64,000 nt of DNA from Saprospiraceae bacterium (GTDB lineage Bacteria; Bacteroidota; Bacteroidia; Chitinophagales; Saprospiraceae). The stretch spans positions 1 to 64,000 of the forward strand of contig JADJNW010000019.1 in the NCBI GenBank assembly GCA_016714085.1, given 5' to 3'. Shown in pieces: positions 27,231 to 38,097 of this stretch (positions within the stretch are counted from its first letter, which is position 1; each line of letters opens with the position of its first letter). The notes beneath the pieces are model-generated. The model worked only from the letters and a program-made list of their open reading frames with translations. It did not search any database and was not told the origin of the DNA. Position numbers and translations under genes: made by a program.

Positions 27231-28751
27231 ATGAACACTATACCTTGGTTAAAATTTTATATTTTATATGTCATATTTTTTAGCTTTTCTTTTAATTTAT
27301 TTAGTCAACATGATATTGAATTGCAACAAAATTGGCAAGTTTATCATGGAAAAGGTGAATATGATAAAGCTATTGAACAAGCAGCATTAATTTATCAATT
27401 AGGGGAAAACACAGAAAACAATGAATTGATGGCGCTTGCGCTGAATTGGGAAGGGCAGTCTTTGCTCAAAAAGACAAAAAGAGCCTTTTCTAATCGTAAG
27501 GAAGCGAAAAAATTGTTTCAGCAAAGCCTCGAATTGATTGCCAGCCTTGATAATAAAGATTTGCGATTAGATAATTTAAGAAGGCTTCGAGAAATCGCTG
27601 ATTTAGAGAAGGATACAAATTCTTATGCTATTTATAATAAACAAATAAATGAAGTTGAAAATCTTATTATTACAAATGAATCCAATCGTATTTTATCAGA
27701 GCAAGTAAATAAATTAGGCGGAACACTTGAAATATTGGATAGCGAAAAATCACAATTACAAAATAAAGTGGCGAGCCTGAATGCCGCACAGATAAAAGCA
27801 GAATTATTAATTGCTGTGCAAAAAAATTATCTTGATTCGATGAAAATGACGCGGATGCAAGATTCTTTTGAATTGGCTACCAGGGAGTTACGATTGAAAG
27901 AACAAACGACGCAATTAGCATTACAAGAAAATTATATCCAGTTACAATCCAGTCAGCGCAACTTTTTTATTGCAATAGCTGCTATATTATTATTATTGGC
28001 AGTAGGCGCTTATTTTCGTTTTACGGAAGTAAAAAAATATAATATTGCATTAAATACCAAAAACGAAGCTTTGATCGCCGAGCAACAACGCTCTGAAAAT
28101 TTATTATTAAATATTTTACCGGCAATGGTGGCCGATGAACTCAAGAAACACGGCGTTACCAAGGCCAGGCGCTATGAGCAGGGGACGGTAATGTTCATCG
28201 ATTTTAAAGAATTTAGTAAAATTGCTAAATTATTAAGTCCTGAACAATTAGTAAAAGAATTGGATATTTATTTCAAAGCTTTTGATATAATTATCAATAA
28301 ATATAAAATTGAAAAAATAAAAACGATTGGAGATGCTTATATGTGTGTAGGTGGCATTCCAGAGGTGGAAGGGAGCGAACCCAAGGATGTGGTGCTGGCT
28401 GCCCTGGAAATACAGGGTTTGATGGATCAATATAAAATAATTCGTGAAAAGGAAGGGCGACCTTATTTTGAGGCACGTATTGGCATTCATACAGGGCCAC
28501 TCATTGCAGGAGTAGTAGGTTCTATGAAATTTGCTTATGATATTTGGGGTGACACCGTTAATATTGCTGCTCGCTTAGAATCAAACGGACAGCCCTGGCG
28601 TGTAAATATTTCGGAAACTACTTATGCTTTGGTCAAAAATGATTTTGAATTTGAAACGCGGGGTATCATACCTATTAAAAATAATAATGAAATTGGAATG
28701 TATTTTGTAAATTTTCCTTCTAATTATATAAAGACTAAAGCAATTGCTTAA
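27231..28751 (+). CDS. membrane-bound class III adenylate cyclase
   Basis: 506 residues: N-terminal signal or anchor (to about 30), a helical TPR-like sensor region (30-150), a coiled coil (150-240), one membrane helix (NFFIAIAAILLLLAVGAYF, about 245-265), a short linker (ENLLLNILP) and a C-terminal cyclase domain (300-495). Metal-binding Asp residues are in MFIDFKEF and TIGDAYM. The purine-selecting pair is Lys (KTIGDAY) and Asp (YDIWGDTVN), which predicts ATP rather than GTP. The transition-state Asn and Arg are in VNIAARLE. So it should make cAMP in the cytoplasm in response to a periplasmic or envelope signal. No cAMP-binding regulator is nearby. Confidence 0.92.
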   Translation: MNTIPWLKFYILYVIFFSFSFNLFSQHDIELQQNWQVYHGKGEYDKAIEQAALIYQLGENTENNELMALALNWEGQSLLKKTKRAFSNRKEAKKLFQQSLELIASLDNKDLRLDNLRRLREIADLEKDTNSYAIYNKQINEVENLIITNESNRILSEQVNKLGGTLEILDSEKSQLQNKVASLNAAQIKAELLIAVQKNYLDSMKMTRMQDSFELATRELRLKEQTTQLALQENYIQLQSSQRNFFIAIAAILLLLAVGAYFRFTEVKKYNIALNTKNEALIAEQQRSENLLLNILPAMVADELKKHGVTKARRYEQGTVMFIDFKEFSKIAKLLSPEQLVKELDIYFKAFDIIINKYKIEKIKTIGDAYMCVGGIPEVEGSEPKDVVLAALEIQGLMDQYKIIREKEGRPYFEARIGIHTGPLIAGVVGSMKFAYDIWGDTVNIAARLESNGQPWRVNISETTYALVKNDFEFETRGIIPIKNNNEIGMYFVNFPSNYIKTKAIA

Positions 28752-28761
28752 AGTATTATAT

Positions 28762-29463
28762 TTATTCCGTTAATTTTTTAATCGACCTTAACATCAATTT
28801 CCGAAATTCGACTTCTGAGCCTTCAGCCTGTACCGCGATTTGGGCTTTGTCAGTAGTGCAATTTGTGCCATAATTCACCAAATCCCCATTTACCCAGACT
28901 TTGATAGCATTGCCTACACATTCAATGGTCATAGAATTCCATTCACCAAGTGGTTTTTCTGAGCCATCGGTGAGGTTAATGATGCGCCGCTCTTTACCTT
29001 CCGTGATGCCCCAATTCTCCTTTGGCCCGCGCCGCTTTTCCATATCAGGCACAGTAATATCTTCCACAATGCACCAGAAATCACCGGCATTTTCGTGCAT
29101 CATTTGTACTTCCAGCGATTTCGGAAACATTTTATACAATGCCCTCGGTGTAGAAGCGTGAACGAGAACGCCACAATTACCGGGCTTTCCGGCAAATCGA
29201 TACTCAATTTCTAAGCGATAATTTTGATAAATTTTATCCGTGATAAGATGCCCGCCGGGTGTGCCGAGGCTCACCAGCATTCCATTGCGCATGATAAAAG
29301 GATTAATGGCATTTGCGTTATTATCCATTTCGGGTACATCCACATGCCAACCACTTAAATCTTTACCATTGAAAAGACTTTGGGATTTGGAGGATAGCGA
29401 AGATGTTGATTTACAGGATAATAAAGTGGCAACAAGGATTATTAAAATGGACAGATTTTTCAT
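28762..29463 (-). CDS. DUF1080 lipoprotein (3-keto-disaccharide hydrolase-like)
   Basis: Lipoprotein signal MKNLSILIILVATLLSC with the lipid-accepting Cys at 17. The mature part is a concanavalin-like fold of the DUF1080 family: SLFNGKDLSGWHV at the start, YRLEIEYRF, NCGVLVHAS, EVQMMHENAG, NSMTIECVGNAIKVWVNG and a final strand. Some members hydrolyse 3-keto sugars, others bind carbohydrate. Convergent with the adenylate cyclase gene, only 10 bp apart. Confidence 0.88.
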   Translation of the reverse strand: MKNLSILIILVATLLSCKSTSSLSSKSQSLFNGKDLSGWHVDVPEMDNNANAINPFIMRNGMLVSLGTPGGHLITDKIYQNYRLEIEYRFAGKPGNCGVLVHASTPRALYKMFPKSLEVQMMHENAGDFWCIVEDITVPDMEKRRGPKENWGITEGKERRIINLTDGSEKPLGEWNSMTIECVGNAIKVWVNGDLVNYGTNCTTDKAQIAVQAEGSEVEFRKLMLRSIKKLTE

Positions 29464-29548
29464 GATGTAGTATCTTTTTTATAATAACTCAAATCTATTT
29501 TACATTTATTACAATTCAAAAATAAATATCGGTTTAAAATTTGGGATT

Positions 29549-30322
29549 TTATTTCATTCTATCAATTTTTTCTTTAATATGCTGATGAAACTCTGCAATA
29601 GCTTTACCATGCAAATTGGGATATAAATGTTTATCACGAAATTTGGAATCACTGCGGTAGCGGGTTTCGTGTTCAATACGTGTTATTTTATTTGAATCTT
29701 TATAAAAGCGGATCCACTGAGTGCCTTGAGCAGCGCCTTTTTCGAGATAACAAATTTTAATATAATGCTCCGTTTCATTTACTTCCATGATTTCATGCGA
29801 AACCGCAATATTTACTAATCCGCCTAGCAATCGCAGGTTCATAAATAACATTTGCCCAGGTTTTAAACCATTAAAATCATTATCTAAATAAGTAAGCTGA
29901 TGATCATATCGGGAATATTGACATCCAAAAGTGACCATTTTGCCACGCCAGGTATCTTTAGGCGAGATCGTTTTGTACATATTCCAGACAGATTCAAGGT
30001 CGGCTTCAACTAAAAATGTGCGGAAATGCTTTCTATACAAAGCGGAATCCAGTTCATCATAACATAAAGAACGCAGTTTTATAAAATCTTGATGCTGACA
30101 TAGTCCTTCATCTTGAAATAATTTTTTGATCTGCTTTTGAGAAATTTTATCAAAATCGACAATGCAATCGGTTTGAGCAAAGCTATAAATGCTTATTAAA
30201 TTGATTATCAATAGAATCGGTATAAATATTTGTCGAGAGGTCAATTTATAGTTCAATTTTAAAGAAGCCAGACGAATAGCGCAACAAGCCTTTGTTCTCA
30301 GCAGAGACAATTGAATTTGCAA
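29549..30322 (-). CDS. secreted protein of unknown function
   Basis: 257 residues. A hydrophobic segment (IFIPILLIINLISIYSFAQ, about 33-51) ending in FAQ looks like a signal peptide, so the true start is probably near residue 25-30 rather than at 30322. The mature domain contains DLESVWNMYKTISPKDTWRG, then FNGLKPGQMLFMNLRLLG and a strand-rich C-terminus (HYIKICYLEKGAAQGTQWIRF). The pattern is loosely like SRPBCC/polyketide-cyclase folds, but I do not recognise a family. Confidence 0.6.
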   Translation of the reverse strand: MQIQLSLLRTKACCAIRLASLKLNYKLTSRQIFIPILLIINLISIYSFAQTDCIVDFDKISQKQIKKLFQDEGLCQHQDFIKLRSLCYDELDSALYRKHFRTFLVEADLESVWNMYKTISPKDTWRGKMVTFGCQYSRYDHQLTYLDNDFNGLKPGQMLFMNLRLLGGLVNIAVSHEIMEVNETEHYIKICYLEKGAAQGTQWIRFYKDSNKITRIEHETRYRSDSKFRDKHLYPNLHGKAIAEFHQHIKEKIDRMK

Positions 30323-30492
30323 TTTTTTTCAAAAAAAGGCAGTTTTTGCAACCTTTTCAAAAATCAACCGTCTATCAAATAGAATTTTTAAGAACATTCA
30401 TCTAAAAATTGTGCAAATTGGTCGGTAAGTCAGCTATTTTAGAATAAAGTATGCTTATATTTATGTGACTTTTTGTGCTAAAACTTAGTCAG

Positions 30493-30735
30493 ATGAAAAA
30501 ATCAACCACCCGAACTGTTTTGGTAACCCTGATCGCGGTAGCGAGCCTCGGCTCTTATGTGTTCTTGAACACGGCGGCAGGCGTTACGACTCCTTCGTCT
30601 GACGTACCATTTGAAATTCAGTCGAATGAGTTGAAGGAAGAAATCAATGAGCATATCAAAGAAGTTAACCTTCCTGATGTAATGCTCTTGGAACAAATTA
30701 TTAAAATTGGGAAGCGGTTTTTACCCGCTTCCTAA
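30493..30735 (+). CDS. small exported protein, hypothetical
   Basis: The ATG at 30493 gives MKKSTTRTVLVTLIAVASLG, a signal or anchor helix, then about 55 polar residues ending LPDVMLLEQIIKIGKRFLP. The C-terminal LPDV..(V/L)..I..GKRxLP pattern recurs, from memory, in small Bacteroidota exported proteins of unknown role. Its stop overlaps the stop of the convergent MBL gene by 4 bp. Between 30323 and 30492 the sequence is AT-rich with no clear promoter. Confidence 0.6.
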   Translation: MKKSTTRTVLVTLIAVASLGSYVFLNTAAGVTTPSSDVPFEIQSNELKEEINEHIKEVNLPDVMLLEQIIKIGKRFLPAS

Positions 30736-31616
30736 CTCTTCTTCTGCCAATAGCGCAACAATCCTGCCACACTCATCCAACTCGGATTCGCATTTTCATA
30801 TTGTTGTAATAATTCTTCATCGGTTACGCCATTTTCTTTTAATTCATTTATTACATATTTTTGAAATAAAGGTGTAATATCTTTTATATCTGCTCCATTT
30901 TCAAAATAAGGTTTCATCCAGGACGCCCGATTGATAAGCCTTTGCTCAAGATCATCTAAATGTTGGTTTATATCATGGAATGCGCCATAATGTGTAAGGT
31001 ATAATGTCTTAACATTTAATTTACGTATTAAATTAAGCGATTGTATCCAATCCTCGATGTGGATATCCGGCGGCGGACAAGGCGGAACGACGATGCCTTC
31101 GCCGATGCGCACGCCTGCCACGTCTCCACATAATAAGGCGCCGCCAACCTGCCAGGCAATATGATGAATCGCGTGACCAGGTGTGTGCCAACCGATGATT
31201 TCAGCATTGCCGATATGAAATGCCTCGCCATGCGCTACAATCCTCAATTTTTCTTCAGGAATGCCTTCGATCTTGCCCCAGAGATATTCCATTTTATCTT
31301 GATATATCATTTTCGCTGAATTCCAAAGCTTTTCGGGATTGTGCAAATGCTTGTGCCCAAAAGGATGTACATAAATCGTTGCGCCTTCTTTTGCTAAAGC
31401 CCAGGCTGCACCGGCATGATCGAAATGAATATGCGTAAGAAAAACGTGTTGAATATCAGCAGGTTGATAACCTTTTTGCTCTAATTCTATTTTCAGACTT
31501 TCGTAAGTAGAGTAGGGGCCGGTTTCAAATAAGATTGGGCCTTCCGAAGTTTCTACCAAAAATGCTGCGATGGTATCGGCTTTTCCAAGAAATTGTAAAT
31601 CAAGTATTTGTATCAT
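30732..31616 (-). CDS. MBL-fold metallo-hydrolase
   Basis: 294 residues. The dinuclear metal site is complete: THIHFDHAGA (His-x-His-x-Asp-His), WHTPGHAIHH, the bridging Asp in LLCGDVAG and the last His in LTHYGAFHD. A helical C-terminal extension (from about 215) contains the LINRASWMKPYFENG region. It has the general glyoxalase-II/beta-lactamase fold; the exact substrate is not determined by these motifs. Probably cytoplasmic, as there is no signal peptide. Confidence 0.88.
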   Translation of the reverse strand: MIQILDLQFLGKADTIAAFLVETSEGPILFETGPYSTYESLKIELEQKGYQPADIQHVFLTHIHFDHAGAAWALAKEGATIYVHPFGHKHLHNPEKLWNSAKMIYQDKMEYLWGKIEGIPEEKLRIVAHGEAFHIGNAEIIGWHTPGHAIHHIAWQVGGALLCGDVAGVRIGEGIVVPPCPPPDIHIEDWIQSLNLIRKLNVKTLYLTHYGAFHDINQHLDDLEQRLINRASWMKPYFENGADIKDITPLFQKYVINELKENGVTDEELLQQYENANPSWMSVAGLLRYWQKKS

Positions 31617-31786
31617 AAATAATTCTTATTTGCTATGCAGCAAATTTTATATATTTTATTGAAATAAATAATATTAAACAGGAATTTATATCAAATTTGA
31701 AATGAGAAGTTCGCAATTTAAAAATTTAAAATATTGAAAATCAGTATATTATTAAATAATTATTATATCATCAATTTTAAATGATA

Positions 31787-33193
31787 TTAATTGTCCATTC
31801 TGACTATTTTTGGTAAAAACGTGCCAATTGTCTCTACCAAATCGCTTTGGAATGCCATTACATGTTCGATATTTTTATAAGCAAAAGGCGCTTCATCCAG
31901 GCCGCCGCCAATCAAATCAACGCCGTGCGCTTGAAGGTATTTGTCCATCTGTGATTGCGTGAAAGCTTCCTGCGCTTTGCGACGCGACATTTTACGCCCT
32001 GCTCCATGCGAAGCAGAATTCAATGAAATGGCTTTTCCTTTGCCACGTACGATAAAACCCGGAGCAGTCATCGATCCCGGAATAATGCCCAAAACGCCTG
32101 TCCTTGCCGGGGTAGCGCCTTTTCGGTGAACGATAACTTCCCGACCATCTTCCAACAATTCCTTCCAGGCAAAATTATGATGGTTCTCCACTTTTGCAAT
32201 TGGCTCTTGCCCAAGCGCTTGTGACAAACGCCGATGAATATGTCGATGATTCGCAGACGCGTAATCTCCAGCCAGATTCATTGCCAGCCAATATTCTATT
32301 CCGTCCTCGTCATGTAATGATAACCATGCCAAATGCTTGGCTTCTTTAGGCAAAGGCGTTTTCTCCATGGCTACTTTCGTGAAATACTGTGCAATATTTG
32401 CACCCAAACCACGCGAACCCGAGTGTGATAAAATTCCCACATATTCACCAATAGGTAAATGGAATTCATTATTCGGATCGATAATATTTACAAGCCCAAA
32501 TTCTACAAAATGATTGCCCGAGCCGGAAGAGCCAATTTGTTCAACGGCCTTTTGTTTCAGCTTTTTCAAAATCGGAATTTCCCGAAATGCCAGACGTGTC
32601 AATACTTCGTCGTCGAAAGGTTTCTCAAAAGCAGCTTGCCCAAAACGGGTATTTTCTACCAGCAAATCCTTGAGTTTTGAACGATTTTGTTCCAGGAATT
32701 TTGGCTTTAAATCATACATTGTCAGGCACATACGACAACCAATGTCCATACCAACTCCATACGGAATCACTGCATTTTCGGTAGCTAGAACCCCACCAAT
32801 CGGCAATCCATAACCTTCGTGCGCATCCGGCATCAAAGCGCCAGCGACGGTAACAGGCAGGCGCATGGCAGTATCCATCTGCGCGACTGCGCCCGGTTCG
32901 ATGCCTTCGAGTCCATAAGATTGATAATTCAAAGACGTTTTTGATAAAGGAATTACTTGAGACGCTTTTTCTTTTTCATTTTTATGCAATAACAAACGAC
33001 TTACGGGCGAAAATTTATCATCTTCTAAATATATTTCGGGATTTTTAAGAATATTTTTTAAAATTATGATGGCATCATCATAATTTTTTCGCTTATGATG
33101 CTGGTGCATAATGCTGATGGCAGTGCCGATCACCGGACCTTCAGGGTAGCCAATAGAAATCAAGTCTTTACCGCGTAGTTTGAGTTTTGCCAT
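31787..33193 (-). CDS. rtcB: RtcB family RNA ligase
   Basis: Joins 2',3'-cyclic phosphate or 3'-phosphate RNA ends to 5'-OH ends using GTP and Mn2+. The start at MAKLKLRGKDL (33193) is preferred; the frame upstream to 33289 is not protein-like. Metal and nucleotide motifs are present: GVGMDIGCRMCL, GSSGSGNHFVEFG, LSHSGSRGLGANIA, the HHNFAW segment and SHGAGRKMSRRKA, whose His is the guanylylated residue. The archease partner gene is not nearby. The length of about 468 residues fits the bacterial form. Confidence 0.92.
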   Translation of the reverse strand: MAKLKLRGKDLISIGYPEGPVIGTAISIMHQHHKRKNYDDAIIILKNILKNPEIYLEDDKFSPVSRLLLHKNEKEKASQVIPLSKTSLNYQSYGLEGIEPGAVAQMDTAMRLPVTVAGALMPDAHEGYGLPIGGVLATENAVIPYGVGMDIGCRMCLTMYDLKPKFLEQNRSKLKDLLVENTRFGQAAFEKPFDDEVLTRLAFREIPILKKLKQKAVEQIGSSGSGNHFVEFGLVNIIDPNNEFHLPIGEYVGILSHSGSRGLGANIAQYFTKVAMEKTPLPKEAKHLAWLSLHDEDGIEYWLAMNLAGDYASANHRHIHRRLSQALGQEPIAKVENHHNFAWKELLEDGREVIVHRKGATPARTGVLGIIPGSMTAPGFIVRGKGKAISLNSASHGAGRKMSRRKAQEAFTQSQMDKYLQAHGVDLIGGGLDEAPFAYKNIEHVMAFQSDLVETIGTFLPKIVRMDN

Positions 33194-33400
33194 TTTTGAT
33201 TGGATTTTTGGAGTAAGGTCATTACAATCATGGGGAAAACAATAGAGACCGTAAAATAATTCCCTTGATGTAATCCTTACACAGACCAAGCAAGGGCAGG
33301 GATTCCATTAAGAAATGCAACAGCTACAATACATTTCTACTTATTTCAAAACTATCGACATACCTTAAGCTCCAAGCAACAAGATACCAGTAACTAATTC

Positions 33401-36400
33401 TTACTTTCCAACCGCTTGCATCCGGCGCAGGAATAATTGGGCATCGCTCATTTCTACGGGTTGAATTTCGTAGGTTTCACCATCGGGCATTTTGAAAATC
33501 AAATCTTTTCTTTCAGTCCGCCCAAGGCTTCCATAAACTGCTGATTATTAGAGGTTACGCTGAGAATTCCCTGCTTATACCCAAAAAAGTACACCAACTC
33601 ACTGGAAGTCTTGATATAAACATATAAGCGATCATCTTCATTTGTTGGCATGCGGCATTCGATGTAGCAAGTCATCATTTTGTGAAGCAATTCACCGTTG
33701 ACACTCATAATGCCGATTTTCGGATCGGTGTTCAAAAAAGACTGATATTCTGAATTCCATTTCATTTTGGCGCGGCTAAAAACAAAAGTATAAGGATTAT
33801 ATTTTTTTGGAATATCAAGATAACCGGAACTGATGCCTGTAATCGCTGTTTCTACCTCGGCATTGGCAGGGAATAGCTCCGTTGCAGCTTTTTTATAGAA
33901 ATTTACATCCGCTAAATAAGGCACAACTCCGGCATCGAAACTCGACGTAATATCATTATACAAAATTTTAAGCAAATTCTCCGGCAACTGAAAAGTAACG
34001 CCCAACATAAATTCGGCATTGAGTGGCATTTCGGGTTCAGCGTTTTGCAAAGGATCGGCGACCAAAGAAGCGGTATCGCTTACCAATTCAGGGTTTTCGA
34101 TGATAGGCGGGAATGCGGTTTTTGCAAATCCGGCTGCATCGATTTTTACATATTTCAAACCAGAACCCAAATTAAATTTGCCTTCAGCCTCTAAAGTACC
34201 GTCATTATTTTTGAAAGTGAAAAGGTTGCCTTTGAGTTCATTCACCAAGACTTTCGAGGAGTCTCCAAAAATAAAATGATCTTTGTTTTCTAAATATTTG
34301 AACACGCCTTTAGCAGGAAAAATTTCTCGATCCTTGCGGAAATGCAATGGCATCATCACTCTCGAATACATTCGGGCGGTTTCTTTGCTCAAGAACAATC
34401 CTGTCTCCAAAGGTTCTCCTTCTTCACTTTTGGGCGTGTTGTAACGGATGGCTAAATCCTGTTTATCGCCTTCACTTTTGATAGTGAACCAATATTTGCC
34501 TGGAAGCTTGTCAGCATTTAACCGTGCAAAGCCATCAAAACTAAGGTTTTTGGTCTCTGCGCTGAGGCTAATCGTGCCATAAAATTCGGTTTTATGATCG
34601 ATATAAAATCCGGCTTCTGATTTTACATCGCCGACAGCACGCGTGACGGTGCGTTTTTCATTATAACTTCCTTTGCCAACGGGTTGACCTGTAATGTCTT
34701 GAAACTCAATTTCTTGCTGCTTATCAGCAATATTATATTCATAAAATCCGCTCGCGCGATAAAAACGTCGCCCCAGAATATTGACCGTAGCACGGTTGAT
34801 GACGTGGTTTTGATTGACTGTATCGCATACGATTTTTGCATTTTCCAAGGTGGTCATCACACCACCAGGCTGCACTTCTACATAACCACTATCGGGATAA
34901 ATAAAAGCATCAGCTGCAACAATATGAGGCACACCACTTATTTTTAATTCGCTGGTTTTTAGATCATAAGAAGCATTTTGTCCTTGAAATCGCAAGGAAT
35001 CCTGATCGGGATGAATCGATAGGAAACTTCCCAATTTGCTGGCATCCGATTTAAAAGTAATGAGCTCATTTTTCATATCCCAACCAAACTCGTTCATCGA
35101 GGTTTCGTACTGATTGTAGGGTAGGGTAGTGACGAGGAATTCGTCGTTGGCTTTGAACGTACCTATTTCTGTATCAAAATCAACATCACCTTTTACATTG
35201 GAAGTGCGCAATGCGAGATTTTCTGCACCCGGAGCTTTAATTTTTAAATCCGTCGTATCTGCTTTCGCAGAAAAAGCGCCAAAAGAAAAGAGTTCGGAAG
35301 TCATATTCGCTTTGTCCCAATCGAGTGTTCCATCTGCTTTCAAACCACCTGGGGTAAGGATAAGCGTACCGCTCATGGTGTGATTTTCTTTGTTGAAAAG
35401 CTTGAATGGCGCGGTTTCCGAGCGAATATACATGCTATCTTGATAAGGCCGCCAATCGATGCTTACATCCACACCACGTACTTTGGGTGTTTGAATGCCT
35501 GATGTGCGGTCTTCTTCTAAATTGAATTGGTCGGCGCGGGCGGTCATCTCATCGGGCTTAAAAAAGATACCTTTCGCATCAATCGAAGCACCGAGATATG
35601 TCAATTTTCCTTCGCCTACAAGCCCTGTATTGCTTAGGTTTACTTTCCCAATATAATTGCCTTTGCCTTTGTACACGGGGTAACCTTCTTTGGGCGTTTC
35701 GCTAATAAAACCGAGTGAAAAATCACCTTCTTGCAAGCGTAGGGTTTCTTTAAAATCCGGGAAGATATCTGCTGAATGCAATTCACCTTTAAATTGAATA
35801 TCCTTTGCTGTAAACTTATCTAAATGGTTGAAACTGAATGGCAACACCCGAAAGTAAAACGAATCTCTGGGGTATGTTTTTATGCTGTCTGCTTCAAGAT
35901 CATAAAAAACAAAGGCATCTGCGTTGGTTTGCAGGGACGGAAAAATGGGAATATCATCTTGCCCCGATTTGTTGTTGGGCGCATCAATCAAAAGCGTACC
36001 CTTTAAGTGCTCCACACGTGAAGCGATAGAATATGCAATCGGCTGATTATTAGCATCTAATGAATCGGTTGGAACGAAAAGATCAAAATATCGCACCGAA
36101 TCTAAAGCGATTTGAAATTTATCATAATCAAAGTGAAAATCTTTTCCTTCCAACACACCAAAACCTGCAAAAATTTTCCCGTCAAAATCCATATTCCGAT
36201 TGGGTTTCATCACAATTTGATCACCCGTGGGCAGCAGCGCGACTTTTTGTTTTTTGCTGAATTCTATATTTGGCACCCCGTTGATGAGCATAGAATTGTC
36301 GCGGAGGTTAATGGTGGCATTGGTGCTATCTGTTTTGGAGCGGATTTTTAAAAAATCATAATCCACTTTCTTTTGGTCGGCATCGGCATAATGAAAAACC

Positions 36401-37949
36401 TTGTCTTTCACTTCCACTATTTGCTTTTCACTATCATAATTAATGAAGCCTTGCGCGACTAAATCATACAATAATCGCTGAATATTATCCACCGTAAATT
36501 TCGCATTGATGCGCGTCGCCAGCAGGCTGGCAGGGATGTAGCGGGTTTGTTCGCGTTCCGCTGTTACCTTCATAATCGCGATTGGATTGATGGTGCCAAT
36601 ATTTTGAATGCGTTGGTATTCTCCTTGATTAAAATAATTGAGCGACTCAAAATGAACGTCTGTTTTAAAAGAGGGTTTGATGACTTTTTTGCCAATGACA
36701 ATCGAATCGCCATCCAGATAAGCCTGAATATCTTCGGCGTCAATATTCAATTGATGCACGGAGCTAAAAAAAGGATTGCGATCGCTACCGCGTTCACCGC
36801 GAGTGAGTTGTACTTCGTTTTGATCAATTTTGTATCGAATGTTTACGGAAGGATGATAGATTGAATCTTTGCCAAAGTGCATGACCGTTTCTACCCTGTC
36901 AGCTACGATCAATTCACCTCGCCGGATGGTAAATAACTCAGCTGCTCCTCGGAACGCAATTTTTTTCTTTTCACTTTCTACCAATACCTTGGCCTTATTA
37001 TCCTTGCTGCCGTAGCCATATACTGTAGAACCGTGCAAACGGAACCCTCCGGTAAATTTGATGCCTTTACCTAAATCATTGATTTCCAATAGCTGGTCAT
37101 TCGATTCAAAGCGAGGATAAGAACTGGAAGTTTCATCACTGGCAAAGATCAGTTTATCACTAAAAGAACCCGGAATAAGCTTGTTGCCAAAGAATAAAGG
37201 GTAATGAAGCTTGGCATCTTTTACTTCGTATAGCCCTTTTTTTGTTTGTAGTTCATACGCACCCAATTCCACATATACATCACTCATCTCAAAGCGCTCC
37301 CAAGTGACTTTGCCATTTTTACCGCGCCATATATCATCCACAGGAAAATATTCGCCCGAAGTTTGATAGATAAAAATCGAATCTTTGCGATGACCAGCCA
37401 TCAAATCAAGTTTCTCAAAAGAAAGCGAGACTTTTTTATCCTTGTAATGCCATTGGTATTTGTCGGTCAGGACGTACCAATTTGTACCCAAATCGGAACT
37501 GCGTATTTTTTTTTCTTCAAAAAATCTTTAGAAAAGCGAATGAAATCAAGGTAAGTCGCAAGCCTTTGGCTTTCAACATCAGCAAGCATGGTGTCAAGCA
37601 TCAGATGCCAATCCTTGAAAGTTTGTTCGGGATTATCGGTTTTTTTGACCGCCATCAAAGCATTCAGATAGTCCATAAAATAAGGGCTTGCACTCATCCG
37701 ATATTGCAACATTGAATTGCTGGTCTTCAGAATTTGTTGAAATTCTGTATCGGAAAACATTCCTCCTTTGAAGTTTTTTTCAAACTCCTTGTAAATGTCT
37801 TCCATCGTTTGTTGCTTGCTGGTGGTCATGTAAGTACCTAACTGCGCCGTGAATTCAGATTTATCTTCTGAAAATTTTTCCAGGCGTTGCCCAAACGCAT
37901 TAGAGTAAATACTAATAGTCAGGATTAGTAGGAAGTATAGCTTTCTCAT
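33401..37949 (-). CDS. giant secreted protein of unknown function, two frameshifts
   Basis: About 1,515 residues once repaired. The start at 37949 gives the signal peptide MRKLYFLLILTISIYSNAFGQ. The first 150 residues are helical, and the remainder is dominated by beta-strand repeats of the form KGxGxYxGKVxLSNTGLVGEG, suggesting a long beta-helix or groove like LptA/AsmA-type proteins; that likeness is my inference. The frame breaks in A9 near 37505-37515 (the next frame reads IRSSDLGTNWYVLTDKYQWH) and at A4 near 33505, where the next frame continues DLIFKMPDGETYEIQPVEM and stops at 33401. I recall similar very large uncharacterised proteins in Bacteroidota but no assigned function. It lies alone between rtcB and prmA. 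Confidence 0.75.
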
Positions 37950-38097
37950 CCGCTTTAAAAATTTACTGTTGCATCATTGCACCATCCAAAGATCGCGTAT
38001 CAAATTAGTTTTATAACAATACAACAAGTGATAGAGATTGCAATACAAACGTCAGAAAAGCAAATAGTAATGGATACCGAGGGTTATTTTAACAATT

